A DNA stretch of 64,000 nt from JAJDAH01 sp964487605 (GTDB lineage: Bacteria > Myxococcota_A > Polyangia > Polyangiales > Polyangiaceae): positions 1 through 64,000 of the forward strand of contig CAZARU010000030.1 of the NCBI GenBank assembly GCA_964487605.1, given 5' to 3'. A model generated the notes under the pieces. That model had not been told where the DNA came from, did not search any database, and worked only from the letters and a program-made list of their open reading frames with translations. The stretch's first letter is position 1. Each line of letters opens with the position of its first letter. A program made the position numbers and the translations under genes. Shown here piece by piece: positions 7,605 to 17,070 of the stretch.

Positions 7605-9946
7605 CAGCGGCGACCTCCGCAGAGGGTTCGCCCAGACCGGGCGGCGCCGTGCTCGTCGGTCTCGCGCTCGTGACGGCGTGCACGCTCGCGAACCAGGTCG
7701 TCGTCACGCGCCTCATGGCGGCGGTGCTCGCCTACCACTTCAGCTTCCTCGCGGTCTCGGTCGCCATGCTGGGCACCGGCGTCGGGGCGCTCGCCGTGTA
7801 CGCGCGGCCCGAATGGTTCGCCGACGACGACCCGCGACGCCTTCTGGCACGGTGGACCTCGGCGTTCGCGCTCGCCCTCGTCGCCACGCCGCTCGCCCTG
7901 GTGCGCCTGGACTTCTCGGGCGTCGACCAGGTGACGCCGGGGTTCGTCATCACCCTGGTGGTGGCGTGCGTCCTGCTCACCCTGCCGGCGCTCGCCTCGG
8001 GCATCGCCGTCGCCCTCGCCATCGATCGCTACCGCGCGGCCATAGGTCCCGTGTACGCCGCGGATCTGCTGGGCGCGGGAGCGGGCGCGCTGCTCGTGGT
8101 TCCAACGCTCTCCCTGGCGCCCGCGCCGGAGCTCATGGTGGCGCTCGGCATCGTGTCCTCGGCGGCGGCCTTGCTGTTCTCGAGCGGGGACGCCGCGCTC
8201 CGGCGGCAGGCGGCCGGGCTGGCGATCGCGGGCCTCGCCACCCTCGGCGTGGCTCGCCAGACGACGCTCCTCTACGTGCAGCCGGGCTACAAGGTGCCTC
8301 CGGGCTCGCTGCTCGTCGGCGAGCACTGGACGCCGCTCGCGCGCTGCTTCGGCTACGAGCTGCCCCCACCGAGCTCCCTGGCGCTGCTCTTCTACGACCG
8401 GGTGTACGCGCCCATCCCCATAGTCAAGACGGAGGTGCTCCCCACGTGGAAGGAGCTCCGGACCGGTGCCGCGAGCGTGGGCTTCGCGATGACCGGCCCC
8501 GGACGCGCCCTCATCATCGGGGGCGGCGGCGGCCGGGACATCTACAACGCGCTGTCGTCCGGGCAGCGGCCCGTGGACGTCATCGAGCTGATCGACGGCA
8601 ACCGCCGCATCGTGGACGAGGACCTGGGCTACCTCTCCGGCAAGCCGTACTCGCGCGATGGCGTGAGCACCACCATCGGCGACGGGCGGTCGGTGCTGGC
8701 GGCGCGCACCACCAAGTACGACCAGATTCACCTGGGCTTCACCGACACGCTGACGGCGAACTCCGCGCAGGGCTTCGCGCTCACCGAGCAGAACATCTAC
8801 ACCGTCGAAGCGTTCGAGGAGTACTTCGATCACCTGACCCCTCGCGGCCTGCTGAACGTGTCGCGCCTCCTCAAGCTCGTGGGTGACGAGGCGCTGCGCA
8901 TCACCGTCCTGACGCTCGCCGCGCTGGAGAAGCGCGGCGTGGAGGACCCCTTCCGACACGTCGTCGTCGTCGGCGGAACGGACCTGCTCGGGCCACCCAC
9001 GGGCACCGTGCTCGCCCGCCTGGAGCCCTTCACGGACGAGGAGGTCGCGCGGCTCCATCGGCTCGCGAACGAGCGCGCCAATGGCCTGCTCATGGCGCCC
9101 GGCGGACCGAATCAGCTGGACTGGAAGACGCTGGCCGAGGCGCCGAGCCTCGAGGCGTTCTGCAACGCGCACCGCCTCGACGTGTGCCCGCCCACCGACG
9201 ACAAGCCGTTCTTCTTCAACATGGACCGACCGAGCCAGCTCGGAACACCGGTTCCCGAGGGCTACTTCTACTCCGCGCGGCCCATGTCCATCCTCCTCCT
9301 GACGCTGCTCGTCCTCACGGGGCTGTCGGTGGGCGCTTTCGCCGTGCCGCTCCGGTACATCCGCACCGCCACGCGCCCGCGCGCCGCCGCCCTCACCTAC
9401 TTCGGGGCCATCGGCCTCGGCTTCATGTGCCTCGAGATCGTGCTCATCCAGCGCTTCGTGCTCTTCCTGGGTTTCCCCACGTACGCCCTGTCCGTCGTGC
9501 TCTTCTCGCTGCTCTGCTTCGCCGGCCTCGGTTCGTTCTGGTGCTCGCGCCTGGGGAATCCACGCCGCGCGCTCGTGGCGGCCCTGGGCGTGGCGACGCT
9601 GCTCATCGGCGCGGCTGCGGTGGGCCTGGGCCCCCTCCTGCGCGCGGCGATCGACCTCACGTTCGTTCCGCGAGTGTTGATCACGCTCGCCGTCATCGCT
9701 CCGTTCGGGATCACGCTCGGCATGGCGATGCCCATCGGGCTGGATCGGCTGGCGTCGCTCCACCCCGGCGCGACTCCCTACGCGTGGGGCGTGAACGGGA
9801 TCGCCTCGGTGATCGCCTCGGTCGTCGGCATGCTGGTCGCCATCCAGTTCGGCTTCGGGGCGGCCATGCTCCTGGCCTGCGGCTTCTACGGCTTCGCGTG
9901 GGCCCACGCGGCGTTCGGAGCGTGGCCCGTCCGGAGCGCCTCGTGA
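7601..9946 (+). CDS. Second polytopic spermidine-synthase-like membrane protein
   Basis: Predicted 781 residues. The organisation is the same as the 615-3062 protein: N-terminal helices with TR...YHFSF...SVAMLG...VYARP, a soluble Rossmann domain with IIGGGGGRDIYNAL (about 303-316), the signature PPTDDKPFFF (about 531-540), and C-terminal helices containing IGLGFM...QR...FLGFPTYALSVVLF. The two proteins share these blocks one for one and are paralogues. The loop expected to hold catalytic Asp residues of spermidine synthase reads GFTDTLTANSAQG. Translation is coupled to the acyltransferase, and a GT-C gene follows 13 bases later. Confidence 0.8.
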   Translation: MTAATSAEGSPRPGGAVLVGLALVTACTLANQVVVTRLMAAVLAYHFSFLAVSVAMLGTGVGALAVYARPEWFADDDPRRLLARWTSAFALALVATPLALVRLDFSGVDQVTPGFVITLVVACVLLTLPALASGIAVALAIDRYRAAIGPVYAADLLGAGAGALLVVPTLSLAPAPELMVALGIVSSAAALLFSSGDAALRRQAAGLAIAGLATLGVARQTTLLYVQPGYKVPPGSLLVGEHWTPLARCFGYELPPPSSLALLFYDRVYAPIPIVKTEVLPTWKELRTGAASVGFAMTGPGRALIIGGGGGRDIYNALSSGQRPVDVIELIDGNRRIVDEDLGYLSGKPYSRDGVSTTIGDGRSVLAARTTKYDQIHLGFTDTLTANSAQGFALTEQNIYTVEAFEEYFDHLTPRGLLNVSRLLKLVGDEALRITVLTLAALEKRGVEDPFRHVVVVGGTDLLGPPTGTVLARLEPFTDEEVARLHRLANERANGLLMAPGGPNQLDWKTLAEAPSLEAFCNAHRLDVCPPTDDKPFFFNMDRPSQLGTPVPEGYFYSARPMSILLLTLLVLTGLSVGAFAVPLRYIRTATRPRAAALTYFGAIGLGFMCLEIVLIQRFVLFLGFPTYALSVVLFSLLCFAGLGSFWCSRLGNPRRALVAALGVATLLIGAAAVGLGPLLRAAIDLTFVPRVLITLAVIAPFGITLGMAMPIGLDRLASLHPGATPYAWGVNGIASVIASVVGMLVAIQFGFGAAMLLACGFYGFAWAHAAFGAWPVRSAS

Positions 9947-9959
9947 CCGACCGCACCGA

Positions 9960-11831
9960 GTGGCGATGACGATCTCCCCGGACACGCGGCGCCGGGTGGT
10001 GGGGATCGCGGCGCACGTCGGGGCGGCGCTGGTGCTGACCTTCTACTTCGCGCAGCACGCGACGCTCGCGCCGAACCAGTCCGACGGCTCCCTCTTGATG
10101 ACGTACATCGAGGACTTCGCGGGCGGAAAGGTCCCCTTCCGCGACGTCTTCGACGCGTACGGACTCTTGAACTGGCCCGTCCCCATCGTGTTCTATCAGC
10201 TCGCGGGCGGCGCGGAGTGGGGCATCCGGGTGTGGATGATCGTGCTCAAGCTCGGGATGGTGTGGCTGGCGTTCCTGGTCGCGCGCCGGTTCGGCGGAGT
10301 CTTCTACGGCGCTCTCGCGGCGGCCCTGCTGAGCGTGCTCGTCGGTCAGGCGTGGCAGTCGCTCCAGACGCCCTATGCGTTCCTCCAGGTCGTGCCGTGG
10401 GTGTTCGGCGCGTGGTATCTCCTGCTCTTCCGGCCTCTGCGTAGCCTCGAGGCCACGCTCTTCGTCGCGGGTGCCCTGACCACGGGCGCGATCTGGACGA
10501 AGCTGAATGCCGGCCTGTTCCTCTTCGCGGGCGGGCTCTTTCATTGCCTGTACTGGCTGCCGGCTTCGACGGCCGTAGCACCGCGACCGGTCTCCGCGAA
10601 GCGGCTCGCCGCGTTCCGCATCGCCCGCGTCGCCGGGGTCGTCGTGTTCGCGCTCGTGTTCTACGGGTTCGTGCGGCGCTACTTCAACGAGTGGTACTTC
10701 GCCTACCTCGGCGTACCGATGCTCCTCGGACTCGGGTACACCGTCCACGCGCTCGTCACCGAACGCCTGGAGGCCACACCCGCGGCGCATCACGTTCGCG
10801 CCACGTTGCTGTATGCTTCCGCGGTTCTCGTCCTGTCCGCCGCGCTGCTGGTCGCGTGGTGCGGCTGGCCGGGGGTGCTCGTGTACCTGGGCGAGCTCCG
10901 CGGGTTGCTCTCCAGCATCGACTACGCCCAGCCCTTCGATCGCTTCGGCGAGCCCGGGCTCTATCGCGGCTTGAACGAACGGTACTGGCTGCAGCTCCCG
11001 TGGCTGCCGACCCTCGCGTTCGGCGCCTGGCTGTGGCTGGCCCGGGCGGGCCGTGGCGCCGCCGCGCTGGGCGAAGCATGGGCTGAAGGGCGAAGCCGCA
11101 CCCTGGGCCTCTTCCTGTTCGGCACGCTCGCCTGCTTCACCATCTACTCGCGCGCGGACGAGACGCACGTCTTCCAGGCGATGATCCTCGTCGTCCCGGT
11201 CCTCTTCGCCATGCTCGCGCAGGTGGAGGCGCTCGCGTGGGGCGCGTCGCGTCGTCGAAACGCGGTGCGCGCGGGCCTGGTCGTCGCGTTCGCCGCGTGG
11301 GCGTCGTCACTCGTCGTCCGGCCCTCCCTGGCCGCGCTGCGCATCGACGCCGGCGACTGGACGAGCCCGAAGCTGAAGCACCTGAAGTTTCGCCCCCTGG
11401 ACAACCCCTACGTCCGCAACTTCTCGCCCGACATCACCGACAACGAGTGGGACGCCGTGACCGACGAGGCCGCGAGGTACATCGACTCGATCACCCCGGA
11501 CGGCGCCGAGGTGCTCATTCTCGACCCGAATCGGCTCCTCACGTTCGCGTCGAACACCGCGCCGTACGGAGGCAGGTACCACTACTACTTCTACCTGGTG
11601 AGCGTCGGCATCCTGGACCGCAAGGGCTTCGACGCGAACGTGCCACGGCACGTCGTGCGCCACCTCTTCGTCGATCCGCCCCAGGTGCTCATCTCCAGCC
11701 TCGGTCGCGTCGCCATGCTGGAGGAGTTTCCCGAGTTCGCCAACCTGCGCGACTTCGCCTACGTGCGCACCCGGAACTTCCGCCACATCCTCGTCTACGA
11801 GCGACGCGACCGGCTGAAGGCTCCTCCGTGA
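9960..11831 (+). CDS. GT-C fold membrane glycosyltransferase-like protein
   Basis: Predicted 623 residues from GTG 9960; an ATG six bases on is an equally possible start. There are about eleven hydrophobic helices and a C-terminal soluble part of roughly 140 residues. After the first helix comes an acidic periplasmic loop (YIEDFAGGKVPFRDVFDAYG), like the ArnT/PMT-type GT39 loop where the metal-dependent Asp sits. This supports a polyprenyl-phosphate-sugar transferase. It is the last gene of the plus-strand run and faces the SGNH hydrolase gene. Confidence 0.6.
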   Translation: MAMTISPDTRRRVVGIAAHVGAALVLTFYFAQHATLAPNQSDGSLLMTYIEDFAGGKVPFRDVFDAYGLLNWPVPIVFYQLAGGAEWGIRVWMIVLKLGMVWLAFLVARRFGGVFYGALAAALLSVLVGQAWQSLQTPYAFLQVVPWVFGAWYLLLFRPLRSLEATLFVAGALTTGAIWTKLNAGLFLFAGGLFHCLYWLPASTAVAPRPVSAKRLAAFRIARVAGVVVFALVFYGFVRRYFNEWYFAYLGVPMLLGLGYTVHALVTERLEATPAAHHVRATLLYASAVLVLSAALLVAWCGWPGVLVYLGELRGLLSSIDYAQPFDRFGEPGLYRGLNERYWLQLPWLPTLAFGAWLWLARAGRGAAALGEAWAEGRSRTLGLFLFGTLACFTIYSRADETHVFQAMILVVPVLFAMLAQVEALAWGASRRRNAVRAGLVVAFAAWASSLVVRPSLAALRIDAGDWTSPKLKHLKFRPLDNPYVRNFSPDITDNEWDAVTDEAARYIDSITPDGAEVLILDPNRLLTFASNTAPYGGRYHYYFYLVSVGILDRKGFDANVPRHVVRHLFVDPPQVLISSLGRVAMLEEFPEFANLRDFAYVRTRNFRHILVYERRDRLKAPP

Positions 11832-11879
11832 CGAACCGCGGCCCGGCGCCCCGCGACGCGACGCCGGTCGAGGTCACGG
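11826..11879. terminator. Possible two-way terminator between convergent genes
   Basis: CCGTGAC (11826-11832) pairs exactly with GTCACGG (11873-11879), and inside it CCGGCG (11843-11848) pairs with CGCCGG (11862-11867). The nested stems span the 42-base gap between two converging stop codons. There is no T-tract on either strand, so Rho-independent action is uncertain. Confidence 0.3.
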
Positions 11880-13313
11880 CCGACTGCACGCTTCGCTCGC
11901 CAGCGCGGGCGAATGCTCGGCAAACGCGCGCCAGAGGGCCAGCAGGAGGCGACGCGCCATCACGCGAGACCCCGCCCGCGTCAGGTGGACGCGATCCGGC
12001 GCGGCGTACCCGTGTGCCATGAACTTGGACATGGAGCCTTCGCCGCCCATGGCCTCGCGCAGATCCCAGAACGCACAAGCGTGTTCCGAGGCCGCGCGCC
12101 GCAGCTCCCGCACGACGCGCGCGAGCTGCGGATCGGACGTGCGATCCGTCGGGCGCACGACCTGGTCGGAGGGAGCGAGCACCAGGACGGGGAGGTCCGG
12201 CACCGCGTCGCGCGCGCGCGCGACGATGGTCCCGAGGGACGAGGGGTTCGTCGCAGCGCCGTGAAGGTTGGCGCCGAGCCAGAGAACGAGCAGGTCGAGG
12301 TTCCGCTGGCGGAGCATCTCCTTCACGGAGTGCGGGTCCGTGCGGGCGAGATCGAAGTAGCTCACTCCACCGATGCCCATGGAGTCGACGATCACGGACG
12401 GCACGTCGCGCTCGAGGTAGGCGCCCAGCAGCCGCACGGGACGGGACGTCGTGGCCACGATGCGGATCTCGTGAGGACCGTCCGGTATCGCAATCTCCTT
12501 CGAGCGAACCGCCACGTGCACGGAGTCCGTCACAATCTCGACTCCAGTGGCGTCGTCCACGTCGATGCGAAAGCGCCCGCCCTCGGGGCGCTCCAGGTAG
12601 AACACGCCCACGCGGCTCACCTTCCCGCCGACGGCGGCCGAATCGCCCACCGTCGCCAGGCGAACCGTGGCCCCGCGAAACACGCTCTCGCTGGCGATTC
12701 CCCCGAGACCGTAGATGCCGTCGCGGGTGCGCCGGTTCGATGGCGCGAACCCGCGCCATCCCGCCGCGACGACGTCGTGCTGAACGTCTTCGTGCTGGTA
12801 CCACGTCCAAGGCTTGGCCGGCGCGACGAATCCGTGACCTGCGTCGCCCAGTTGACCCTGCAGGACGCGGCGGAGCTCGCCCGTGAGCCAGTCGCGCGTG
12901 AGGTTCGAGTCGCCGTAGACGCCAACGCGCGCGGGACGCGACGTCGTGCCTTCCAGCGTCCTCCCGAGGCGCTCGAAGAAGGGCGCGAGCAGCTGGGCAC
13001 CATCGATTCGAGGCACCGGCGCCGTCAGCCACGGCGGGTCGAGCAGCTCGACGGCCAGCCGCGACGCGGCGACACACTCGGGTTTCGCAGGAGCGACAGG
13101 CTCGGCGGTCGACGTCGACTCCTGCGCTGGAGCGCTCGCGGCGGCAGGGGAGGCGTCTGGTTCCTCTCCCGACGCCCGCGCGGTCGGCGACGAGCCGAAC
13201 TCGACGACGGGCTCGCGCTTCACCACGGGGTGCGACGAGCAGCCCCCGTGGAGCGAGAGCGCCGCGAGGACCGGCGCCGCCAGGCCGCGACGAATCCGCC
13301 CGCGGGCGGACAC
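11874..13313 (-). CDS. SGNH/GDSL-type hydrolase lipoprotein
   Basis: Predicted 479 residues from GTG 13313, which places the hydrophobic signal GLAAPVLAALSLHGGC at the N-terminus; the frame remains open upstream to 13592. A Ser/Ala/Pro/Glu-rich linker follows. The catalytic region starts with ARVGVYGDSNL, the GDS block, and continues with LWLGANLHG (block with Gly-Asn), LVLAPSD and DRVHLTRAG, where the Asp-x-x-His pair would complete the triad. SGNH hydrolases deacetylate or de-esterify glycans and lipids. Given its neighbours, removal of acyl groups from an envelope glycan is plausible. The lipobox is imperfect. Confidence 0.7.
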   Translation of the reverse strand: MSARGRIRRGLAAPVLAALSLHGGCSSHPVVKREPVVEFGSSPTARASGEEPDASPAAASAPAQESTSTAEPVAPAKPECVAASRLAVELLDPPWLTAPVPRIDGAQLLAPFFERLGRTLEGTTSRPARVGVYGDSNLTRDWLTGELRRVLQGQLGDAGHGFVAPAKPWTWYQHEDVQHDVVAAGWRGFAPSNRRTRDGIYGLGGIASESVFRGATVRLATVGDSAAVGGKVSRVGVFYLERPEGGRFRIDVDDATGVEIVTDSVHVAVRSKEIAIPDGPHEIRIVATTSRPVRLLGAYLERDVPSVIVDSMGIGGVSYFDLARTDPHSVKEMLRQRNLDLLVLWLGANLHGAATNPSSLGTIVARARDAVPDLPVLVLAPSDQVVRPTDRTSDPQLARVVRELRRAASEHACAFWDLREAMGGEGSMSKFMAHGYAAPDRVHLTRAGSRVMARRLLLALWRAFAEHSPALASEACSRP

Positions 13314-13492
13314 GCCACGGAAAGTGCTTCGGGATCCCGCCGGCAAGCCCCCCACGCGGACAACTATCGCACGATGGTCGGGTCCGTCGCGCGCGCAACC
13401 CCGGGCCCAGGCGAAAAACCCCGGACGGACGGTCGAGCGCGGTGCGGCGCCGGCGGCGGAACGGAGCCGCGTCGGGCCGGGGAACAGCCCCC

Positions 13493-15088
13493 CTACGCGG
13501 CGTCGCGCGTCGTGGGGGCCGCGCGCCCCTCGACGACGGGCAGGCGGCGCTTGCCACGCTCCGCTTCGCGCTGCTTCTTGAAGTACATCCACTTCGTGCT
13601 GAGGAACTGCTCCATGTTCGTCTCCTGCTCGGCGCGCGTCAGGAGCTTGCGCAGCGTTCGCAACGCGCGGCCCGGGCGGAGCAGGTACTGCAGTCCGAAG
13701 AACGTGGAGAGCATGCCGAGCTGTACGCTCACCAGCTCCTTGGGCGACATGTTCTCGTTGTAGCTCACGGACGTGCGACCGCTGCGGAGCAGGGAGCCCA
13801 GATAAAACTCGTCACCGAGCTCGATCTTGCCGGTAGCGTGGATCTGGTCGAAGAGCGCGCTGCCCGGATACGGGTTGAACACCATCACGGCGACGGAGTG
13901 CGCGCCTGCGAACGCGAGCTGGACGATCAGCTTGTAGGTCTCCCACACCTGCTCCCACGTCTCGCCGGGCAGACCCAGGATGAAGTTGACGTTCGTGACG
14001 ATGCCGGTGTCCACCGCTGCGCTCACCGAGCTCATGAGGACAGGCAGCTTCACCTTCTTCTTGATGTCCTTCAGGATCTCGGTCGAGCCGGACTCCGGGC
14101 TGTAGGACAGGTTGCGGCAACCGGACCGGTAGAGGGCGTCCAGGGCTTCGGCGTCCAGGGCTTCGCACCGGGTGCCGCTCGGTAGCTGCCACGAGATGCG
14201 CAGCCCGCGCTCCTCGATGACCTGACAGAAGCGCAGGATCCACTTCTTGGTCAAGAACGACGTGAGATCGTGGAAGTCGATGTTGCTGACGCGGTAGCGC
14301 TCGACGTAGCCGGCGATCTCGTCGGCGACGTCTTCCGGCGACCGCGTGACGTACCGCGTCGTCCACATGGCGGGGGACGAGCAGAACGTGCACTGGTAAG
14401 GGCATCCGCGGCTCGAGATCATCGGCAGCGAGCGCCCCCGCTTCACACCGCTCGAGTACTGACGCGACAGGTAAGCGTCGATGTGAAAGGCCTCCCAGTC
14501 GGGACGCGGCAGATCCTCCACCTCGCGAATGCGCTGGCGCTTCGCCGACGACTTCACGGGCTTGCCGCCCACGTCGCGGTAGGCCGTGCCGGCCACCTCG
14601 GCGAGATCGCCCCCCGCCTCGAACGTAGCGAGAAGCTGCTCGAAGGTGTTCTCGCCTTCACCGAGCACGCAGAGATCCAGCTCGGGGCACTCCTCGAGCA
14701 TGCGCCACCAGAATGCCGTCGGCATTTCTCCGCCCAGGACGACCAGCTTGTCCGGGTACCGCGCCTTCACCTTCTGCACCAGCTCGCGCACGATGGGCCA
14801 CTCGTGCATGAACATGTTCGTGATCCCGATGACCCGCGTCCGCGGATCGATCCGGTCGACGATCTGCGGAAGCGACAGACCGTGCGTGTAGAGCGTCACG
14901 CCGGCGAGGTGGCGCGGATGGTAGGTCTCGATGTCCTCGCCGGGACCGTCGATGACGTCCACCTCGTGCCCTGCGGCCTTCGTGACCGCCGAGATGTAGG
15001 CGAGCCCGAGGGGCGGGAGCGAGTTGTGGAAGCTGAGGGAGCTCATGTTGACCACCGTCGGCGGCTTGATGAGCGTCACGTGGAGCAT
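13493..15088 (-). CDS. B12-binding-type radical SAM protein
   Basis: Predicted 531 residues. The N-terminal 150 or so residues (LIKPPT...LPPLGLAYISAVTKAAGHEVDVID...GGEMPTAF) form the cobalamin-binding-type fold of class B radical SAM enzymes. The radical SAM centre is C229-x3-C233-x2-C236 in SSRGCPYQCTFCSSP, and SYSPESGS and FILGLPGETWEQ are typical later blocks. No His is seen in a DxHxxG cobalamin loop, so bound cobalamin is uncertain. Such proteins methylate unactivated carbons or rearrange lipids and natural products. It lies between the GT2-methyltransferase fusion and the SGNH hydrolase on the same strand. Confidence 0.75.
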   Translation of the reverse strand: MLHVTLIKPPTVVNMSSLSFHNSLPPLGLAYISAVTKAAGHEVDVIDGPGEDIETYHPRHLAGVTLYTHGLSLPQIVDRIDPRTRVIGITNMFMHEWPIVRELVQKVKARYPDKLVVLGGEMPTAFWWRMLEECPELDLCVLGEGENTFEQLLATFEAGGDLAEVAGTAYRDVGGKPVKSSAKRQRIREVEDLPRPDWEAFHIDAYLSRQYSSGVKRGRSLPMISSRGCPYQCTFCSSPAMWTTRYVTRSPEDVADEIAGYVERYRVSNIDFHDLTSFLTKKWILRFCQVIEERGLRISWQLPSGTRCEALDAEALDALYRSGCRNLSYSPESGSTEILKDIKKKVKLPVLMSSVSAAVDTGIVTNVNFILGLPGETWEQVWETYKLIVQLAFAGAHSVAVMVFNPYPGSALFDQIHATGKIELGDEFYLGSLLRSGRTSVSYNENMSPKELVSVQLGMLSTFFGLQYLLRPGRALRTLRKLLTRAEQETNMEQFLSTKWMYFKKQREAERGKRRLPVVEGRAAPTTRDAA

Positions 15089-15252
15089 GGTCGTGTTTTC
15101 CGGGCGGCGGCGACGAAGGCCGTCGAGGGAAGATTATCGCGCGAAAACGGACCGGCGAGGAAGAATCGGGGCAAACTCCGGGGGGAACTCGGGTGTCCCC
15201 TCGCGCGCCGTGCGCTCCGGCGGGCGGCGGCCGCCGCTCCGGGGCCTCCCAG

Positions 15253-16974
15253 CTAGCGGTCCGACGCGGCGCTCCGGAGCACGCGGGCCGACTCCGGCGC
15301 GAGATCCTCCGAGGCGATCTTCCTGCAGGCGAACAGCTTGATGTCACCGAAGCGGAACGGGATCTCGGTCTTCGCCAGGGACGCCCCACGGATCCGATCG
15401 GCCATCGCCGTGGCCCCGGGGACCCCGAGCGTACCGAGCTTGTGTACGAGGTACCCCAGCGTGACGACGTGGCAGTACTTGTCGTCGTCGATGATCGAGA
15501 AGCCCGCCCGCTCGACCACCGAACGAATCGTCGACTCGGTGAAGTAGTAGAGGTGCATGTCCATGAGCCACGGCCATCGCCGGCCCATGACCCGGGGAAA
15601 CCAGTTGTCGATCATGAGCGTCGAGAAGAGCAACGTGCCGCGCGGTGCGAGGAAGCGGTGCATCTTCCGGAGCTCGGCGACCGGGTCGGCCAGGTGCTCG
15701 AGCACGTCCCACGCGACGATCACGTCGAACGGCGCCGTGTCCGGCGGAAGGTCGTCGAGCGTTCCACGGACCACCTTCGCGTCGGTCACCCTCTGCGAGG
15801 CCTCGGCCGCCCACTGGGACGGCTCGAGCCCCACCACGTCGAGGCCCTGCTCACGGGCGACCTTGAGGAACGCGCCGCAGTAGCTGCCTATCTCGAGGAC
15901 GCGGTCGTCCTCGCGAAAGTAGCCGCGCACGCGGTGCAGGTTGTAGCGGAACGTGGTCTCCCGCGCGTGCAGGTTCGCGAGGTACACGGGATCCTCCGCG
16001 GACGCGTACGCCTCCACGAGGTCTTCGTCCGAGAGCTTGGGGCGCATGAAGACGAGGCCGCATGCCAGGCACTTGAGGATGGGGCCGTGGGAGCGGCCCG
16101 AGTGCGTGGCGCAGCTGTACGGCGAAACGTCGGCCAGGCTCGCACCGACGACGTCCGCCCGCTCGGCGTGCAGCTCCACGTTGTAGGGACTTTCACACGC
16201 GCGACACGCCACCACGGACGGCGCGGCGGTGGGAGGCTCCTCGGTGCTGCCCACGGACAGGAGTCGTTCGACCGCCAGCCGCTGAATGGTCCAGATCCCG
16301 CGGTAGATCTCGTTCCTGGAGATCTTGGACGCCCCTGCGAGCCGATTCTCGAAGTGAATCGGAAACTCCCTGAGGCGAGACGTCACCTTCGAGATCTCGA
16401 AGATGGACTCCACCGCGAAGGAGTACCCCTCGGACCGGATCGCGTCGATGTCCAGGCGACGGAGGAGACCGAGCGTGAAGCCACGAAACAGCGTGGTGTT
16501 CTCGTGCAGGCCGAAGCCGAGCGCCATGCGCGCGGAGGTGTTCGCCGTCCGGCTGATGAGCGTGCGCAGCGCTCCGTAGTCCGAGCTTCCTCCCGGCATG
16601 TAGCGTGAACCGGTGACGAAATCCGACTCGGCCAGGAGGCGCGGGAACTCGGGCAGGTACCGCGGGTGGTGGGACAGATCGGCGTCCATCGTGATCAGCA
16701 TGTCGTAGCCATGCCGGCGCGCGTGGAGCATGGCGAGCTTGTGCGCGGACCCCACGCCGAGCTTGCCGGGGCGGTGAATGACCGAAAGCCGCGGGTCCTC
16801 CGCGGCGAGCCTATCGAGCAGCGCTCCGGTGCCGTCGGGTGAAGCGTCGTCCACCGTGAGGACTTCCGCGTGGGGCAGGTGCCGGTGGATCCCGTCGAGG
16901 AGCACCTCGACGTTTCCCGCCTCGTTGTAGGTGGGAAAGAACACGAGCGTGCGGGGTGTGGGCGGCGGGCTCAT
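15253..16974 (-). CDS. Fusion of polyprenol-phosphate-mannose-synthase-like GT2 and zinc-ribbon SAM methyltransferase
   Basis: Predicted 573 residues from ATG 16974. Residues about 8-245 are a GT2 domain: FFPTYNEAGN, VDDASPDGT, MDADLSHHP and VTGSRY are diagnostic of dolichol/polyprenol-phosphate mannose synthases, but the usual C-terminal membrane helices are missing. Residues about 255-310 hold CRAC...CLACGLVF, a zinc-ribbon-like pair. Residues about 345-500 form a class I methyltransferase with VLEIGSYCGAF and DVIVAWDVLEHL. The fusion suggests that activation of a lipid-linked sugar and methylation of a small sugar or intermediate are coupled. Donor and acceptor are unknown. Confidence 0.75.
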   Translation of the reverse strand: MSPPPTPRTLVFFPTYNEAGNVEVLLDGIHRHLPHAEVLTVDDASPDGTGALLDRLAAEDPRLSVIHRPGKLGVGSAHKLAMLHARRHGYDMLITMDADLSHHPRYLPEFPRLLAESDFVTGSRYMPGGSSDYGALRTLISRTANTSARMALGFGLHENTTLFRGFTLGLLRRLDIDAIRSEGYSFAVESIFEISKVTSRLREFPIHFENRLAGASKISRNEIYRGIWTIQRLAVERLLSVGSTEEPPTAAPSVVACRACESPYNVELHAERADVVGASLADVSPYSCATHSGRSHGPILKCLACGLVFMRPKLSDEDLVEAYASAEDPVYLANLHARETTFRYNLHRVRGYFREDDRVLEIGSYCGAFLKVAREQGLDVVGLEPSQWAAEASQRVTDAKVVRGTLDDLPPDTAPFDVIVAWDVLEHLADPVAELRKMHRFLAPRGTLLFSTLMIDNWFPRVMGRRWPWLMDMHLYYFTESTIRSVVERAGFSIIDDDKYCHVVTLGYLVHKLGTLGVPGATAMADRIRGASLAKTEIPFRFGDIKLFACRKIASEDLAPESARVLRSAASDR

Positions 16975-16977
16975 CGG

Positions 16978-16998
16978 GGGTCGCGCTCCGGGCGACCC
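16978..16998. promoter_or_regulatory. Hairpin with Shine-Dalgarno in its loop
   Basis: GGGTCGC (16978-16984) and GCGACCC (16992-16998) are perfect 7-bp arms with a seven-base loop. On the minus-strand transcript the loop contains GGAG, the only Shine-Dalgarno-like run before ATG 16974. The hairpin could modulate translation of the GT2-methyltransferase, or the match may be chance in GC-rich DNA. Confidence 0.35.
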
Positions 16999-17070
16999 GG
17001 ACAGCTTATCGCACGGTCGCCGCCCGCTCGCAGCGTCCGGATGAAAGGAGCCGGCCATGTCCCCTCGCCG

